From NCBI GenBank assembly GCA_964542915.1, contig CAZIVP010000006.1, positions 124,001 to 188,000 on the forward strand: a stretch of DNA of 64,000 nucleotides, given 5' to 3'. The translations under genes were made by a program, and so were the position numbers. Below are positions 36,738 to 46,425 of this stretch, in pieces. The stretch comes from CAZIVP01 sp964542915. GTDB taxonomy: Bacteria > Calditrichota > Calditrichia > Calditrichales > Calditrichaceae. Under the pieces are notes generated by a model, which saw nothing but the letters and a program-made list of their open reading frames with translations, was not told where the DNA came from and searched no databases. Position 1 is the first letter of the stretch, and each line of letters opens with the position of its first letter.

Positions 36738-38192
36738 ATGAAAAAGATGATTCGATTCACGGGCATTTTTTTGCTTGCGCTCATTGCACTCACAGCAGGT
36801 TGCCGGTGTGATAACGGTCCTTCGCAAGGCGAAAAAGCGGATAAGCCCCTGCCCGCCCCCGTCGATGTGGATTGGGCCGAAATTAAAGATCGCGGAAAGC
36901 TTGTTGCGCTTACCGGCTACAGCGCAACAAGTTATTTCATCTATCGCGGGCAGCCCATGGGGTATGAATACGAACTTCTGAAACGCCTGACCGACAGCCT
37001 TCAAATTGACCTTGAAATACAAATCGTTGATAATATGGACCTCATTTTCCACCGACTTAACCGCGGAGACGGCGATTTGGTGGCGCACAGCATGACCGTT
37101 ACACTGGATCGGAAAAAGAAAGTATTGTTTACCGAACATCACAATATTATCCGACAGGTATTAATCCAGCGCCTTCCCAAAGACTGGCGTCAAATGAAAC
37201 GGCACGAAATCGAAGCCGAACTCATTCGCACCCCGGTTGAGCTGATCGGTAAAACCATTCACGTTCGGAAAAATTCATCCTATTATCACCGGTTGCAGAA
37301 CTTGCGGGATGAAATCGGCGGCAATATCAACATTAGGCAGGCGGCCGGCGATGTAAGCACCGAAGAATTGATAAAACGCGTGGCGCAGGGCGACATACGT
37401 TATACCATCGCCGATCAAAACATCGCCATGATTAATAAAGCTTATTACTCCAATATCGATATCAAAACGGAAGTCAGTTTACCGCAGCGCGTCGCCTGGG
37501 CTGTCCGTAAAACATCGCCTGGGCTGAAATCGGAAATCGATCGCTGGATACGAGAAACGCGCGGGACGGAAACGTACAATGTTATCTACAACAAATATTT
37601 TAAGAATCGATCCGCTTTTCGCAGTCGCATGAAGAGCGAATACTTTTCACATACCGGCAACAAAATTTCCAAATACGATCCGCTGATCAAATCGCATTCC
37701 GAGAAGGTCAATTGGGACTGGCGGCTGCTGGCGGCTCAAATATACCAGGAATCCCGTTTTGATCCCCGCGAAAAATCATGGGCAGGCGCACTGGGACTGA
37801 TGCAGGTTTTGCCTGAAACCGGCCGCCAATACGGGGTAAACGATTTGTTCGATCCCGAAAAGAATATCCGCGCCGGCGTGCAATTCATTCAATGGCTGCA
37901 GGAATACTGGCAAAGCATCCCGGACAGTTCGGAGCGGCTCAAGTTTGTTCTGGCTTCGTTTAATGCGGGCCATGGTCATGTAAGGGACGCCCAGCGGCTT
38001 GCTGAAAAATACGGCAAAAATCCGGAGATTTGGGACAATCACGTTGAACGTTATTTACAGCTGAAATCCAGAAAAAAATACTTTAATGATGACGTTGTTA
38101 AATATGGCTATTGCCGCGGCGAAGAACCGGTGAAATATGTACATTCCATTTTAGACCGTTATGCGAATTACCGTAAATTCATACAAAAATAA
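36738..38192 (+). CDS. mltF: MltF-like membrane-bound lytic murein transglycosylase
   Basis: 484 residues from ATG at 36738, preceded by CAGAGG; an open TTG lies further upstream but the ATG starts the lipoprotein signal MKKMIRFTGIFLLALIALTAGC. An amino-acid-binding-protein-like domain (SBP type 3, about 45-280) with LVALTGYSATSYFIYRGQPM and GDLVAHSMTVTLDRKKKVLF precedes an SLT goose-type transglycosylase domain (about 310-445). The catalytic glutamate is in IYQESRFDPREKSWAGALGL, followed by MQVLPETGRQYGV and LASFNAGHGHVRDAQRL. It cleaves peptidoglycan glycan strands with formation of anhydromuropeptides; the binding domain probably regulates it. Confidence 0.93.
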   Translation: MKKMIRFTGIFLLALIALTAGCRCDNGPSQGEKADKPLPAPVDVDWAEIKDRGKLVALTGYSATSYFIYRGQPMGYEYELLKRLTDSLQIDLEIQIVDNMDLIFHRLNRGDGDLVAHSMTVTLDRKKKVLFTEHHNIIRQVLIQRLPKDWRQMKRHEIEAELIRTPVELIGKTIHVRKNSSYYHRLQNLRDEIGGNINIRQAAGDVSTEELIKRVAQGDIRYTIADQNIAMINKAYYSNIDIKTEVSLPQRVAWAVRKTSPGLKSEIDRWIRETRGTETYNVIYNKYFKNRSAFRSRMKSEYFSHTGNKISKYDPLIKSHSEKVNWDWRLLAAQIYQESRFDPREKSWAGALGLMQVLPETGRQYGVNDLFDPEKNIRAGVQFIQWLQEYWQSIPDSSERLKFVLASFNAGHGHVRDAQRLAEKYGKNPEIWDNHVERYLQLKSRKKYFNDDVVKYGYCRGEEPVKYVHSILDRYANYRKFIQK

Positions 38193-38485
38193 ACCGGTAA
38201 TGATAAGCGCCGGGCATAACCGGCAAATCGTCCCAAAAAGATTCCTGCTCTACGCGCCACTTGAAAAACAGACCCATCCACTCGATACGCCCGAGGTCTA
38301 ATTTTCCGCAACGAGGACGCTTATCGCCCTCTCTTGCTTTACTAACTGTTTAGACGAGTCTCCGCAAACAGGTATACGAACAAAAGCATGGGAATTATAA
38401 AACCGCCGTGATGGTTTTTATATTTAAGCCAACGGTATTTGCCTAATTTCAATGACCAATCAGGGATAATCAAGGGTTTGTTGAA
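38193..38485. other. Intergenic, nothing recognised
   Basis: About 290 bp between the transglycosylase gene and the next frame. No RNA gene, terminator or repeat was recognised. Confidence 0.4.
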
Positions 38486-38653
38486 ATGAATTATGTAAAC
38501 AAGACCAAACTACTCTTCGTGTGCAGCTTGCATTCGGTAAAAAGATTTCAAGATTGCACCGGCACCTATTGCACTGAACAAGCTTTGCAAGCTTGGGAAG
38601 GCCTGAAGCCCTTTAGATTATTATTCGGACTATATTCGAAAGAGGTTACATAA
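38486..38653 (+). pseudogene. Short frame resembling the start of a tyrosine-phosphatase-like protein
   Basis: 55 codons that begin MNYVNKTKLLFVCSLHSVKR. The KLLFVCS start resembles the first strand and P-loop of LMW-phosphatase-like proteins (which go on NRxRS), but the arginine-serine end of the loop is lost and the chain stops soon after. No ribosome binding site is seen. It ends 28 bp before the TolB/TPR gene. Relic or chance. Confidence 0.25.
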
Positions 38654-38681
38654 AAAAGAATCGATTATTTCTTAAGTTACC

Positions 38682-40472
38682 ATGGCAAATGCGGATTTAA
38701 ATAATCAAATATGTCTGGCGGTATTACCGCTGCAGCTTCTCACCGACGATTCCCGCGTACAAAGGTTTGCGGACGGTCTTATTATGGATTTAATAACAGA
38801 CCTTACGCGCTTTCGATCTTTCCAGATTATTGCTTACGATGCCGTTCAGGATATCTCTCCGGATGAGATATATAACCACCCCAAATTCTATCAATTAAAT
38901 CTCGACTATATGATAAGAGGCATGGTTCGTTTACATAGAAATCGGCTTCAGTTCAATCTGCAATTGATCAATGTAAAACAAAACCGGCTGGTATGGGCGG
39001 AAAAATTCAGCGGTGGTTTCAGTGCGCTTTTTCAGCTCCAGGAAGAAATCGAGCAAAAAATTGTCGTATCGTTACAACATTTTGTGGACCATGATTTGTT
39101 AAATGAAATCCGAAAGAAACCGCTCACCCACCTCAATGTATATGAATGCTGGTTGAAGGGCTATCAGGAGTTGAAGAAAGGTAACTTAGAAGCGGACGAA
39201 CAGGCGCGGATGTATTTTAAACAGGCGATTAAAATGGATCCGCATTATCCGCGTGCTTATACGGGAATGTCATTGTCCTACTTTAATGAATGGAGTTGTC
39301 AGTTATGGAGTCGATGGGATGTTAGCCGCAAGGGAGCTTTCGAATGGGCGCAAAAAGCGCTGGAACTGGACGAATGGGATCACATAAGCCATACCATTTT
39401 AGGCAGAATTCACATTTTTAACGGCGCCTACGAAAAAGGGGAATACTATTTACGAAAATCGCTGCAAATGAATCCCAACGATGCAGAAAACCTCATTTTT
39501 ATAGCATACGGTTTTATCTTTCTGGGTTATCTGCAAGAAGCCAAAATCCTTTACGAGCGCGCCCAACGTTTGAATCCATCCGAAGATTACTATGCATACG
39601 CCTGCGGCGCCTTAATCCATTTCGAGATGGGCAACATAGAGCAGGCGCTGATGATTGGAGAACGCAATGAACTGAGCAAAGGTTTTGTTGATTTTCCAGC
39701 TTATATGGCCGCCGCTTATTTTATGAAAGGCGATATGGATCGAATGCATACGTTCTGGGATATATTTATAACCGAGTTTACGGAAAAAATCAACGGCGGT
39801 AAACCTGCCGACACCATCACAGCACTGCAATGGATGAAGGACGTTAATCCCTACCGAGGAGGAACCCGTTTAAATCCGTTTTGGGAATATATGAGTCAGA
39901 CGAATTTAAACGGCCGGCCAAACAAATCAAACACCGCCTATCCACGGCAGCCCAATCGTTTTAGTCCTGAAGGTATGGTATGGCTACTCTCCTTTAACGG
40001 AAAACAAATTCAAATATCACACCGCAAAGGTCTTCAGGATATAGCGCGATTGCTGTCCTCACCCTATCAGCCGATTCATTGTACCGACCTCATGGGGGCA
40101 AAAACGCTGGAAAAAAGCCAGCCTGTCTTTGACCAAAAAGCGCGGAGCGATTATCAGCAAAGGCTATTACATTTGCAGGATGCAATTGCAGAAGCCGATG
40201 CCATGAACGATGACGGACGTTTGACCTCACTGCATCAGGAGTATGACAAATTACTGGAGCATATTTCCCGGTCCATTAGCAGAAACGGAAAGACACGCAA
40301 GGCTGCAGGAACAATCGAAAAGTGCCGATCAGCCGTAACCTGGCGCATCCGCGACGCCATCAAAAAAATTGCCGCCCTGCACCCTGAATTAGCGCGGCAT
40401 CTGCAAATCTCCATTAACACCGGCGTCTTCTGTGAGTATGCTCCGGAACAGGAAATACCGTGGACTTTTTAA
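38682..40472 (+). CDS. TolB-like/TPR protein with a C-terminal regulator-associated domain
   Basis: 596 residues, no signal peptide or membrane helix. Residues 8-130 match the TolB-like N-part of TPR adenylate-cyclase-type proteins: LAVLPLQLLTDDSRVQRFAD, GLIMDLITDLTRFRSFQIIA and WAEKFSGGFSALFQLQEEIE. TPR repeats cover about 150-390 (YFKQAIKMDPHYPRAYTGMS and others). Residues 430-590 hold a helical domain with FDQKARSDYQQRLLHLQDAI and WRIRDAIKKIAALHPELARH, then INTGVFCEYAPE, a pattern I know from the ends of actinobacterial ATPase-type regulators. The start has no Shine-Dalgarno sequence, but a stop codon six codons upstream fixes it. Function unknown, possibly transcriptional or signalling. 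Confidence 0.75.
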   Translation: MANADLNNQICLAVLPLQLLTDDSRVQRFADGLIMDLITDLTRFRSFQIIAYDAVQDISPDEIYNHPKFYQLNLDYMIRGMVRLHRNRLQFNLQLINVKQNRLVWAEKFSGGFSALFQLQEEIEQKIVVSLQHFVDHDLLNEIRKKPLTHLNVYECWLKGYQELKKGNLEADEQARMYFKQAIKMDPHYPRAYTGMSLSYFNEWSCQLWSRWDVSRKGAFEWAQKALELDEWDHISHTILGRIHIFNGAYEKGEYYLRKSLQMNPNDAENLIFIAYGFIFLGYLQEAKILYERAQRLNPSEDYYAYACGALIHFEMGNIEQALMIGERNELSKGFVDFPAYMAAAYFMKGDMDRMHTFWDIFITEFTEKINGGKPADTITALQWMKDVNPYRGGTRLNPFWEYMSQTNLNGRPNKSNTAYPRQPNRFSPEGMVWLLSFNGKQIQISHRKGLQDIARLLSSPYQPIHCTDLMGAKTLEKSQPVFDQKARSDYQQRLLHLQDAIAEADAMNDDGRLTSLHQEYDKLLEHISRSISRNGKTRKAAGTIEKCRSAVTWRIRDAIKKIAALHPELARHLQISINTGVFCEYAPEQEIPWTF

Positions 40473-40720
40473 ATCCGCACCACCTTCCCCTATCACATTT
40501 CTTCCCCTTCCTCACATCGTAAGGTAAAAACTCACGCTTAACACTATTAAAAATCAAATTCCGAATTGATCGCCGGTTTTGACATTCATATCGCCGTGTG
40601 GTTGTGCTTTAAATAGGGTTTCCGGCCCAGGGCACAATCACATTTGTAATGCATTGACTGCAAAGGCCACGAATGGCGTGGTTTGATAAAATATCAATCA
40701 CATAAAAAAAGGAGGTGTCC

Positions 40721-42157
40721 ATGATGAAGTTTCGTTTCAATCGTTTACCCTTTAGCCAAACACGTCGCAAAGCGCTCGGAACTCTGTTTATCGCCGCGGG
40801 CTCGCTCGCGGGCGGTCTGGGTATGAAATCGCTTGCACAACAGGCTGAAACACGCGGTAAACTCTTACTCGACGGTTTATCGGAAATTCCTGAAGGTCTG
40901 AAGGAAGCCGTCCAATTTCCTTTAGTGGAGGCGTTGTATGGGCGTAGGGCGCGCCGATTTGCGCTTGGCGATGAAATTCCCGACGGTCCGCTCAAATTTA
41001 AATCCAAACACGCACCCTTGGCCCTTAGCGATTTGGAGCAAATGCTGGTCTTGACGGCAGCCGCAGGTAATACCGGCTGGCATCACATGATCTACCGTCA
41101 TAAACGATATGCACCGCACCTTTCTAATTACTCCGGTGCCGCCGGAGGACGCACCTTCCCGTCGGCAGCCGGCTTCCACACCAGCGAGTTCTTCTATACC
41201 GACGACGAGGGCGTTTACTTTTTTCCCACACGCGATGCACAAGCGCTTCTCAATCGGGATGCAGACGGCTCTATGAATTTGAACGACTGGCTGGAATCCC
41301 ATCGCCAGCGTATCAAAAAAATTGCGGACGGACGTTTGAATCTGCCGCCGCAGGAACCCTATATGGAAGGGCATAATACCTGGTGCGTGAATCGGCCCGG
41401 TAGCACGTTTATTGTGCCGGTAGTCGATTTGGCCCAACATATGTTGCTTATTTTGTGCTTTCTGGTGCAGAACGGTTATTGTATGTATGATGACATTAAC
41501 AATGAGAAAATTAAAGGATTGGATAAGTTCCGCGATCTGGTGGATGTGGATAACCCCTTTCCCCTGACGTTTGTGGAACAATACACGTTAACCGAAGCGA
41601 CAGCTGAACTCTCTACGGCCTGTTACGCTGGTATGTTAATGCTACAGGCGCTGGGACTGGGCGGCTGGATGTTTGACGGCGTCGATCGTTACAGTGTACT
41701 TGGCGCCAGCGGCGATCCACAGGTGCCGGGCCTCGGTTTCCGGTATGACAACGACGAACGGTGGGCTTTGCCGAATGTAACCGGACTTCCGGGCATCTTT
41801 GAGGGCTTCTGCCCGCCTCACTACCCGGATATGCGCGCTGCGGTTGAGGCCGTCGCTGAAAGGAAATTCGGAAAAGGCGGCCCCTATAATCCCAAAACGC
41901 CGGGACCATGGAAAGAAAGCGCCCGCATCCGTTCCAGTGCTGAGGTACACAGCGAACATTTCAAAGATTGTGTGGCAACCATGGCGCAGTATGTCTTCGA
42001 TAAATTCGGTAAATTCCCGGGTTCTGTGCCGACTATTTTCTGCCTGACCTATTTACAGGCGCATCATCTCGATCTCGATTTTTATGACCACTACTTCGAT
42101 GCGAATTCCTATCTGTATACACACGCCAAGCACATGGAACGCTGGCATAAGTCGTAG
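40721..42157 (+). CDS. Tat-exported nitroreductase/SagB-like protein
   Basis: About 478 residues; ATG at 40721 sits six bases after AGGAGG. The N-terminus has a twin-arginine signal (SQTRRKALGTLFIAAGSLAG). Residues 70-170 resemble the FMN-binding start of nitroreductases: LYGRRARRFALG, a linker, LALSDLEQMLVLTAAAG, then GGRTFPSAAGFHTSEFFYTD followed by EGVYFFPTRD, as in the SagB-type branch. The second half has ELSTACYAGMLMLQALGLGG and a DRYSVLGASGDPQVPGLGFR stretch but no motif I can name. The substrate is unknown. It would act in the periplasm folded with its cofactor. It is monocistronic with a terminator behind. Confidence 0.5.
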   Translation: MMKFRFNRLPFSQTRRKALGTLFIAAGSLAGGLGMKSLAQQAETRGKLLLDGLSEIPEGLKEAVQFPLVEALYGRRARRFALGDEIPDGPLKFKSKHAPLALSDLEQMLVLTAAAGNTGWHHMIYRHKRYAPHLSNYSGAAGGRTFPSAAGFHTSEFFYTDDEGVYFFPTRDAQALLNRDADGSMNLNDWLESHRQRIKKIADGRLNLPPQEPYMEGHNTWCVNRPGSTFIVPVVDLAQHMLLILCFLVQNGYCMYDDINNEKIKGLDKFRDLVDVDNPFPLTFVEQYTLTEATAELSTACYAGMLMLQALGLGGWMFDGVDRYSVLGASGDPQVPGLGFRYDNDERWALPNVTGLPGIFEGFCPPHYPDMRAAVEAVAERKFGKGGPYNPKTPGPWKESARIRSSAEVHSEHFKDCVATMAQYVFDKFGKFPGSVPTIFCLTYLQAHHLDLDFYDHYFDANSYLYTHAKHMERWHKS

Positions 42158-42186
42158 GAAATACATGTAAACGAGGGCATAATCAC

Positions 42187-42232
42187 AAACCGCCGCACCC
42201 GACCGATCCCTGATGGGAGCGGCGGTTTATTA
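42187..42232 (+). terminator. Intrinsic terminator of the nitroreductase-like gene
   Basis: AAACCGCCGC (42187-42196) and GCGGCGGTTT (42219-42228) form a perfect 10-bp stem 30 bp past the stop codon, ending in TTTATT. Confidence 0.8.
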
Positions 42233-42736
42233 GCGGAGCGCAATAATGTCAGCCATTCCTACATCGTAAGCTCCGCTACTCGCCGGGAATCATAATCACC
42301 CGGCTATTGTCGGTGAAATACGATAATTACCGCTAAAGATCAGGTGCATTGTTTAACCTTAGTACGTTATTAGATTCAACATCCTGATCGGCTCTATTCA
42401 ATACGCTATGCTCCACCTGGCGTGCCTTTACGTGATGTTTGAACAACAGGCCGATTTTGTTCTGGCAAAAAGCAACTCGTTATAGGTACGAAATGGCGGA
42501 TCCGAAACTGTCGTTTTTTATGGTTGGAACCACTCCAAAAATAACGACACGCCAACGCTTATCGCGTTGTTCCGGGCCAAACATAACCTGGAGTATGCTC
42601 AACATATTCAACTATGGAGCCGGCCTTGAGCGTGTCTGGCAAGTACACTGTTTCAAATGAGAAGATGGGTTGAAAATCAATCTTAATTAATAGCGCCGGC
42701 CATCGAATGTTTAATACCAAATACATGAGGCTGTTT
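42233..42736. other. Intergenic, nothing recognised
   Basis: About 500 bp. A 73-codon plus-strand frame (42439-42660) has no ribosome binding site and no family pattern and is not called. Confidence 0.4.
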
Positions 42737-43567
42737 ATGACAGATATAGAATTAAACAGGATAGCATTTACCCGTGAACTGGAACGACAGGAGTTGAGCT
42801 ATTTGAGAGATTATTACCAAAATCTGCCTGCATCGTTAACACAAAAGTATGGTACCCGTTTCATCGATTTGGAAGATGCGGGCGCCGCTATCACACCTCA
42901 GGTGGATATTTTGGCGTTTAACCGCGTTATGGGCCCCGGTTTGCTTGATTCAATCGACGAGAATCAAATCAAAACAATAATCGATACTTATGTTTCCGCC
43001 GGCATTCCGCGCTTTTTTTTACAGGCCGTATGGTCCGATGAACTGGAAAAAAACAAACCGCTTTTGGAAGCCGAAGGATTTTACCACTACAATAACTGGG
43101 TGAAACTGTCCAGGTCAACAGAGCCCATACCGGTAGCGCACACCAACTTAAGAATCGAACAAACAGACGCCGGCCAGAAAGACATATTTGCAGACATGAT
43201 ACTGACCTGTTTTGAATGGCCTGCGGATCTTAAACCGCTCATCGCACAGCCGGTCGGGCAACCCGGTTGGCGCCATTATTTTGCATATGACGGTACGAAA
43301 CCGGCGGCCTGTGCGGCCATGTTCGTACGAAATGAATTTGCATCGCTGGCAATTGCGGCGACGCTTCCGGATTATCGCGGATACGGCGCCCAATCTGTAT
43401 TGATTTCACGTCGTCTCCGTGATGCAGCCAAATCGGGTTGCCAGTGGGCGGTTGTGGAGACGGCCGAACCAAAACCACAAAAACCGGTCGCCTCGTACCG
43501 CAATCTGAAACGATTGGGATTCGAGGTTATTTATAAACGACCTAATTTTCTAAAACAATTAGCCTGA
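42737..43567 (+). CDS. GNAT-family N-acetyltransferase
   Basis: About 276 residues. Of three nearby methionines I chose ATG at 42737, with GAGG eight bases upstream. The N-terminal half (LRDYYQNLPASLTQ, then VDILAFNRVMGPGLLD and a helix ISAGIPRFFLQ-like) and the C-terminal half are both GNAT-like; the second carries ACAAMFVRNEFASLAIAATL and the acetyl-CoA loop LPDYRGYGAQSVLISRRL, then ASYRNLKRLGFEVIYKRPNF. The substrate is unknown. A second GNAT gene follows 36 bp downstream, so the two are likely co-expressed. Confidence 0.85.
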   Translation: MTDIELNRIAFTRELERQELSYLRDYYQNLPASLTQKYGTRFIDLEDAGAAITPQVDILAFNRVMGPGLLDSIDENQIKTIIDTYVSAGIPRFFLQAVWSDELEKNKPLLEAEGFYHYNNWVKLSRSTEPIPVAHTNLRIEQTDAGQKDIFADMILTCFEWPADLKPLIAQPVGQPGWRHYFAYDGTKPAACAAMFVRNEFASLAIAATLPDYRGYGAQSVLISRRLRDAAKSGCQWAVVETAEPKPQKPVASYRNLKRLGFEVIYKRPNFLKQLA

Positions 43568-43602
43568 ATAACGAATGCCATAAATAAATTGAGGATCCTT
43601 CT

Positions 43603-44172
43603 ATGCTATACACAAATAACCCAAAAACTATCGATATCCTCAAAACAAAGCGATTAACGCTTCGTCCTCTGACAGATGGCGACTTTGAAATGTTCTATCA
43701 AACGCTAATCAGAGATCCGATCGTGATGCGTTTCTATCATCGCTACCATTCGATCAAAGATGACCAGCAACGCCGAAACATGGCGCACGGGGATTTTTTT
43801 GAACATTTTGCGGAAGGGCACCGACGCTGCGGATATATTGTGTGGGGGCTCTGGTTGGGCCCAACGTTCATCGGCTGGTGCGGCGTTACAACTCCTGCGT
43901 TATCGGATCGTTCCTTGGGACCTGAATTGCAATATATGATCGCGTCGAGTTACCATGGTAACGGTTTTGCCGGCGAATCCGCTCGAGCGGTTCTCAGAGA
44001 CGCCTTCCATCGCTATGGATTAAGTAAGCTGCATGCCGTTGTGGATACGCCCAATATCGCTTCGCGCCGCGTCCTGGAAAAAGCCGGATTCCGTCAAAAT
44101 GGTCCCGTAGAAGTATACGGCTCAAAAGATATGTTGCTCTATACGCATGATTCTTTTGTTTCGTTGCCGTAG
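43603..44172 (+). CDS. GNAT-family N-acetyltransferase (RimJ/RimL-like)
   Basis: 189 residues with a good ribosome binding site (GAGGATCC). The whole chain is one RimJ/RimL-like GNAT domain: LKTKRLTLRPLTDGDFEMFY at the start, FIGWCGVTTPALSDRSLGPE, the acetyl-CoA loop region SSYHGNGFAGESARAVLRDA and LSKLHAVVDTPNIASRRVLE, then KAGFRQNGPVEVYGSKDML. Proteins of this type acetylate ribosomal protein N-termini, antibiotics or small metabolites; the substrate here cannot be told. Confidence 0.9.
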   Translation: MLYTNNPKTIDILKTKRLTLRPLTDGDFEMFYQTLIRDPIVMRFYHRYHSIKDDQQRRNMAHGDFFEHFAEGHRRCGYIVWGLWLGPTFIGWCGVTTPALSDRSLGPELQYMIASSYHGNGFAGESARAVLRDAFHRYGLSKLHAVVDTPNIASRRVLEKAGFRQNGPVEVYGSKDMLLYTHDSFVSLP

Positions 44173-44692
44173 TATTCGCCCTGTACATTAAAACTTCATG
44201 ACCTTAGAATAATAAAATAGCATCGCGTTGTAACACTGTATAATCTTAATGTAAAAAACGAACCATTCACACAATTGGACAGTCGTCAGGTCGATTCGAA
44301 TTCAGCAACGGATGCCGGGCATGAAGCGTTTACGAATTTTCGTTGCTGATATGGCGATATGTCGGAGCGTAACGAAATATCGTGAAAATATTCGGGCGCT
44401 TGGTTTTTAATTTAATTTTATAAATTTCATTATGTTACATCTCTAAAAAACGGTTGGCATAATATGTGTCTGTTCCTTCCGTCTCAATTGATTCTACGCA
44501 ACGCCGGCTTTAGTAATCATTGTGTCCGGAAGCGTTTCACAAACTTTTGACGAAATGTCTATCGGCGCTTGAGCGCCTCCGAAACAATGCGTGTATAGAA
44601 TTTGAAAAAGCGTTTTCCGAATCGGGCACTCGTTTCAACGCCGATGCATTGTAAAACAATATTCGATTATAATTAAAAAGGGAGATGTATCC
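44173..44692. other. Intergenic, nothing recognised
   Basis: 520 bp of AT-rich DNA with several stop codons in every frame. I looked for tRNA and repeat structure and saw none. The ribosome binding site GGAGATG for the phosphatase gene is at 44681. Confidence 0.45.
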
Positions 44693-46093
44693 GTGCCTCA
44701 TAATAAGGCATATAACATTCAGAATGAAACGGGGCGCATAGCGCTTCATCCTTTAACGCTGGCGTTCGGAAATAAATCGTTAAATACGGTCTATCACGAC
44801 TACCACGCCGCACAATCATTATATCTGGTGCGCATTGCGCTTTTACTGGCTACCATGCTTTATTTGATATTCATTTCTCTGGATTACCAATTGGTGCCAT
44901 TGGCGGCACCGCGTCTTTTATGGATTCGACTGGCGGTAACCCTTTACTTTATCTTGATACTGGCGTTAACCTTCATAAACGTCGCCAAGCGCTATTTCCA
45001 ACCGCTCATGGCATCCGTTGTGTTGGTCGGCGGTCTCAGCGTAATCAGTAAGCTTGCCGTCTATGAAGCGGCCAGCAGTTTCAACTATTACGCCAGCATC
45101 ATTCTGACGCTAATTTATGGACACGCCCTGCTCCGCCTGCGCTTTATTTACGCTGCGCTTACAACCTGGACGATCATTGGTATTTATGAGTGGTACGCTG
45201 TCAGCAGCGACGTTGCCCCGGCATCCGTCATCCTCAATAATACCTATTTTTTGATTTCGGCCAATGTGATGGGCATGTTTGCCAGTTACGGACTGGAATA
45301 TTACATGCGCACCACCTTCTGGCAGAAACGGCAACTGAATGAAAAAAGCAATGCGCTACATGCGGAACACGCGCGAAAAAGCCGTGAACTGAAGGAAGCG
45401 CGGGAGACGCAACTGGCCATGTTGCCGCGGGCGGCGCCCGATCACAAGGAATACACGTTCGCCGTTTCTATGAAAACGGCCGCCGAGATGGGCGGCGATT
45501 ACTACGATCTGCATGTGGCTGAGGACAATACGGTTACATTTGCCATCGGAGATGCGACGGGCCACGGCGCCCAGGCCAGCGCACTGGTCGCCGCCATGAA
45601 GATCCTCTTCTCCAATAATGCCGCAGAAATGGATATAAACGCATTCCTGCAAAAAGCGTCCACTTCGATCAGGCGCATGGGGTTGCGAAACCAATACATG
45701 GCTTTGGCAGTAGGCAGACTTTGCTCCAGCCGACTCGAGATTGTCGGCGCCGGACTACCCGCCGCTTTACTTTACCGGTGCGCCTCCGGGACGGTGGAAG
45801 AAATTTCGCTCAAGGGGCTGCCGCTGGGCGGCTACGGCGATTATGCATATCACAACAGCATCTTCCATATGGAGCCGGATGATACATTGCTTTTGATGAC
45901 CGACGGATTTGCCGAACACTTCAACGATAAAGGCGAAATGCCCGGTTACGAAAAAGCCGCCGAACTCTTCTCCCATAGCGCACGTTTGTCGCCGGAGGCC
46001 ATCATTAATCAATTTGAGCAATATGCCGAGTCATGGTCGGACGGACATCCGCAACAGGATGACATGACTTTTATGGTTATTCGTAAAAGGTAA
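44693..46093 (+). CDS. Membrane-anchored SpoIIE/RsbU-type PP2C phosphatase
   Basis: 466 residues starting with GTG after GGAGATG. About six membrane helices (residues 40-215) form an adenylate-cyclase-like sensor region. A coiled coil (218-250) with SRELKEARETQLAMLPRAAP is followed by the SpoIIE phosphatase domain: MKTAAEMGGDYYDLHV and IGDATGHGAQASALVAAMKI hold the metal-binding aspartates and glycines, and DDTLLLMTDGFAEHFND and HPQQDDMTFMVIRKR the remaining ones. Enzymes of this kind dephosphorylate anti-anti-sigma factors and so switch stress sigma factors. No anti-sigma or STAS gene is nearby. Confidence 0.92.
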   Translation: MPHNKAYNIQNETGRIALHPLTLAFGNKSLNTVYHDYHAAQSLYLVRIALLLATMLYLIFISLDYQLVPLAAPRLLWIRLAVTLYFILILALTFINVAKRYFQPLMASVVLVGGLSVISKLAVYEAASSFNYYASIILTLIYGHALLRLRFIYAALTTWTIIGIYEWYAVSSDVAPASVILNNTYFLISANVMGMFASYGLEYYMRTTFWQKRQLNEKSNALHAEHARKSRELKEARETQLAMLPRAAPDHKEYTFAVSMKTAAEMGGDYYDLHVAEDNTVTFAIGDATGHGAQASALVAAMKILFSNNAAEMDINAFLQKASTSIRRMGLRNQYMALAVGRLCSSRLEIVGAGLPAALLYRCASGTVEEISLKGLPLGGYGDYAYHNSIFHMEPDDTLLLMTDGFAEHFNDKGEMPGYEKAAELFSHSARLSPEAIINQFEQYAESWSDGHPQQDDMTFMVIRKR

Positions 46094-46209
46094 GATTTGC
46101 AATGACGTACCGGAGGGAGCCTCCGAGCGCCGAGAAAAAATGCGCCTTCATCAGAAAGAGCTTTTGCCATCCATGGGGCACTCTAAAGTCAGGGAGCTCC
46201 CGCGAATCG

Positions 46210-46425
46210 TTACTTAAATTTTTGTACAATCCAGACTATTAACGAAAGCAGGGCGCTCAAGGCTACCATGGTGGCGATCGGAATGTAAATTTTTATATTC
46301 GGTTTATTGATGACGATATCGCCCGGCAACCGACCGATCGGAATTTTGGCCAGCCACGGCCACAATAAACCGACGGCGATTAAAATGAGACCGCCAACGA
46401 TCAGTATTTTCTGCATGGCGCTCAT
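46210..46425 (-). CDS. DUF2905 small membrane protein
   Basis: 71 residues (a second start three codons later is possible). Two membrane helices flank the family signature IPIGRLPGDIVINKPNIKIY: LIVGGLILIAVGLLWPWLA and IPIATMVALSALLSLIVWIV. The function of the family is unknown. Its ATG overlaps the stop of the alcohol dehydrogenase gene (ATGA), so it is translated from the same message. Confidence 0.88.
   Translation of the reverse strand: MSAMQKILIVGGLILIAVGLLWPWLAKIPIGRLPGDIVINKPNIKIYIPIATMVALSALLSLIVWIVQKFK

Noticed and set aside
44173..44692. Possible tRNA around GATTCGAATTC at 44294
   Set aside because: The T-arm-like string has no matching acceptor or anticodon arm nearby.
46094..46209. 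Two short palindromes (CGGAGG-GAG-CCTCCG and GGGAGCTCCC) as terminators
   Set aside because: Neither is followed by a T tract on either strand; they may still shape the 3' ends of the convergent transcripts but are not called.
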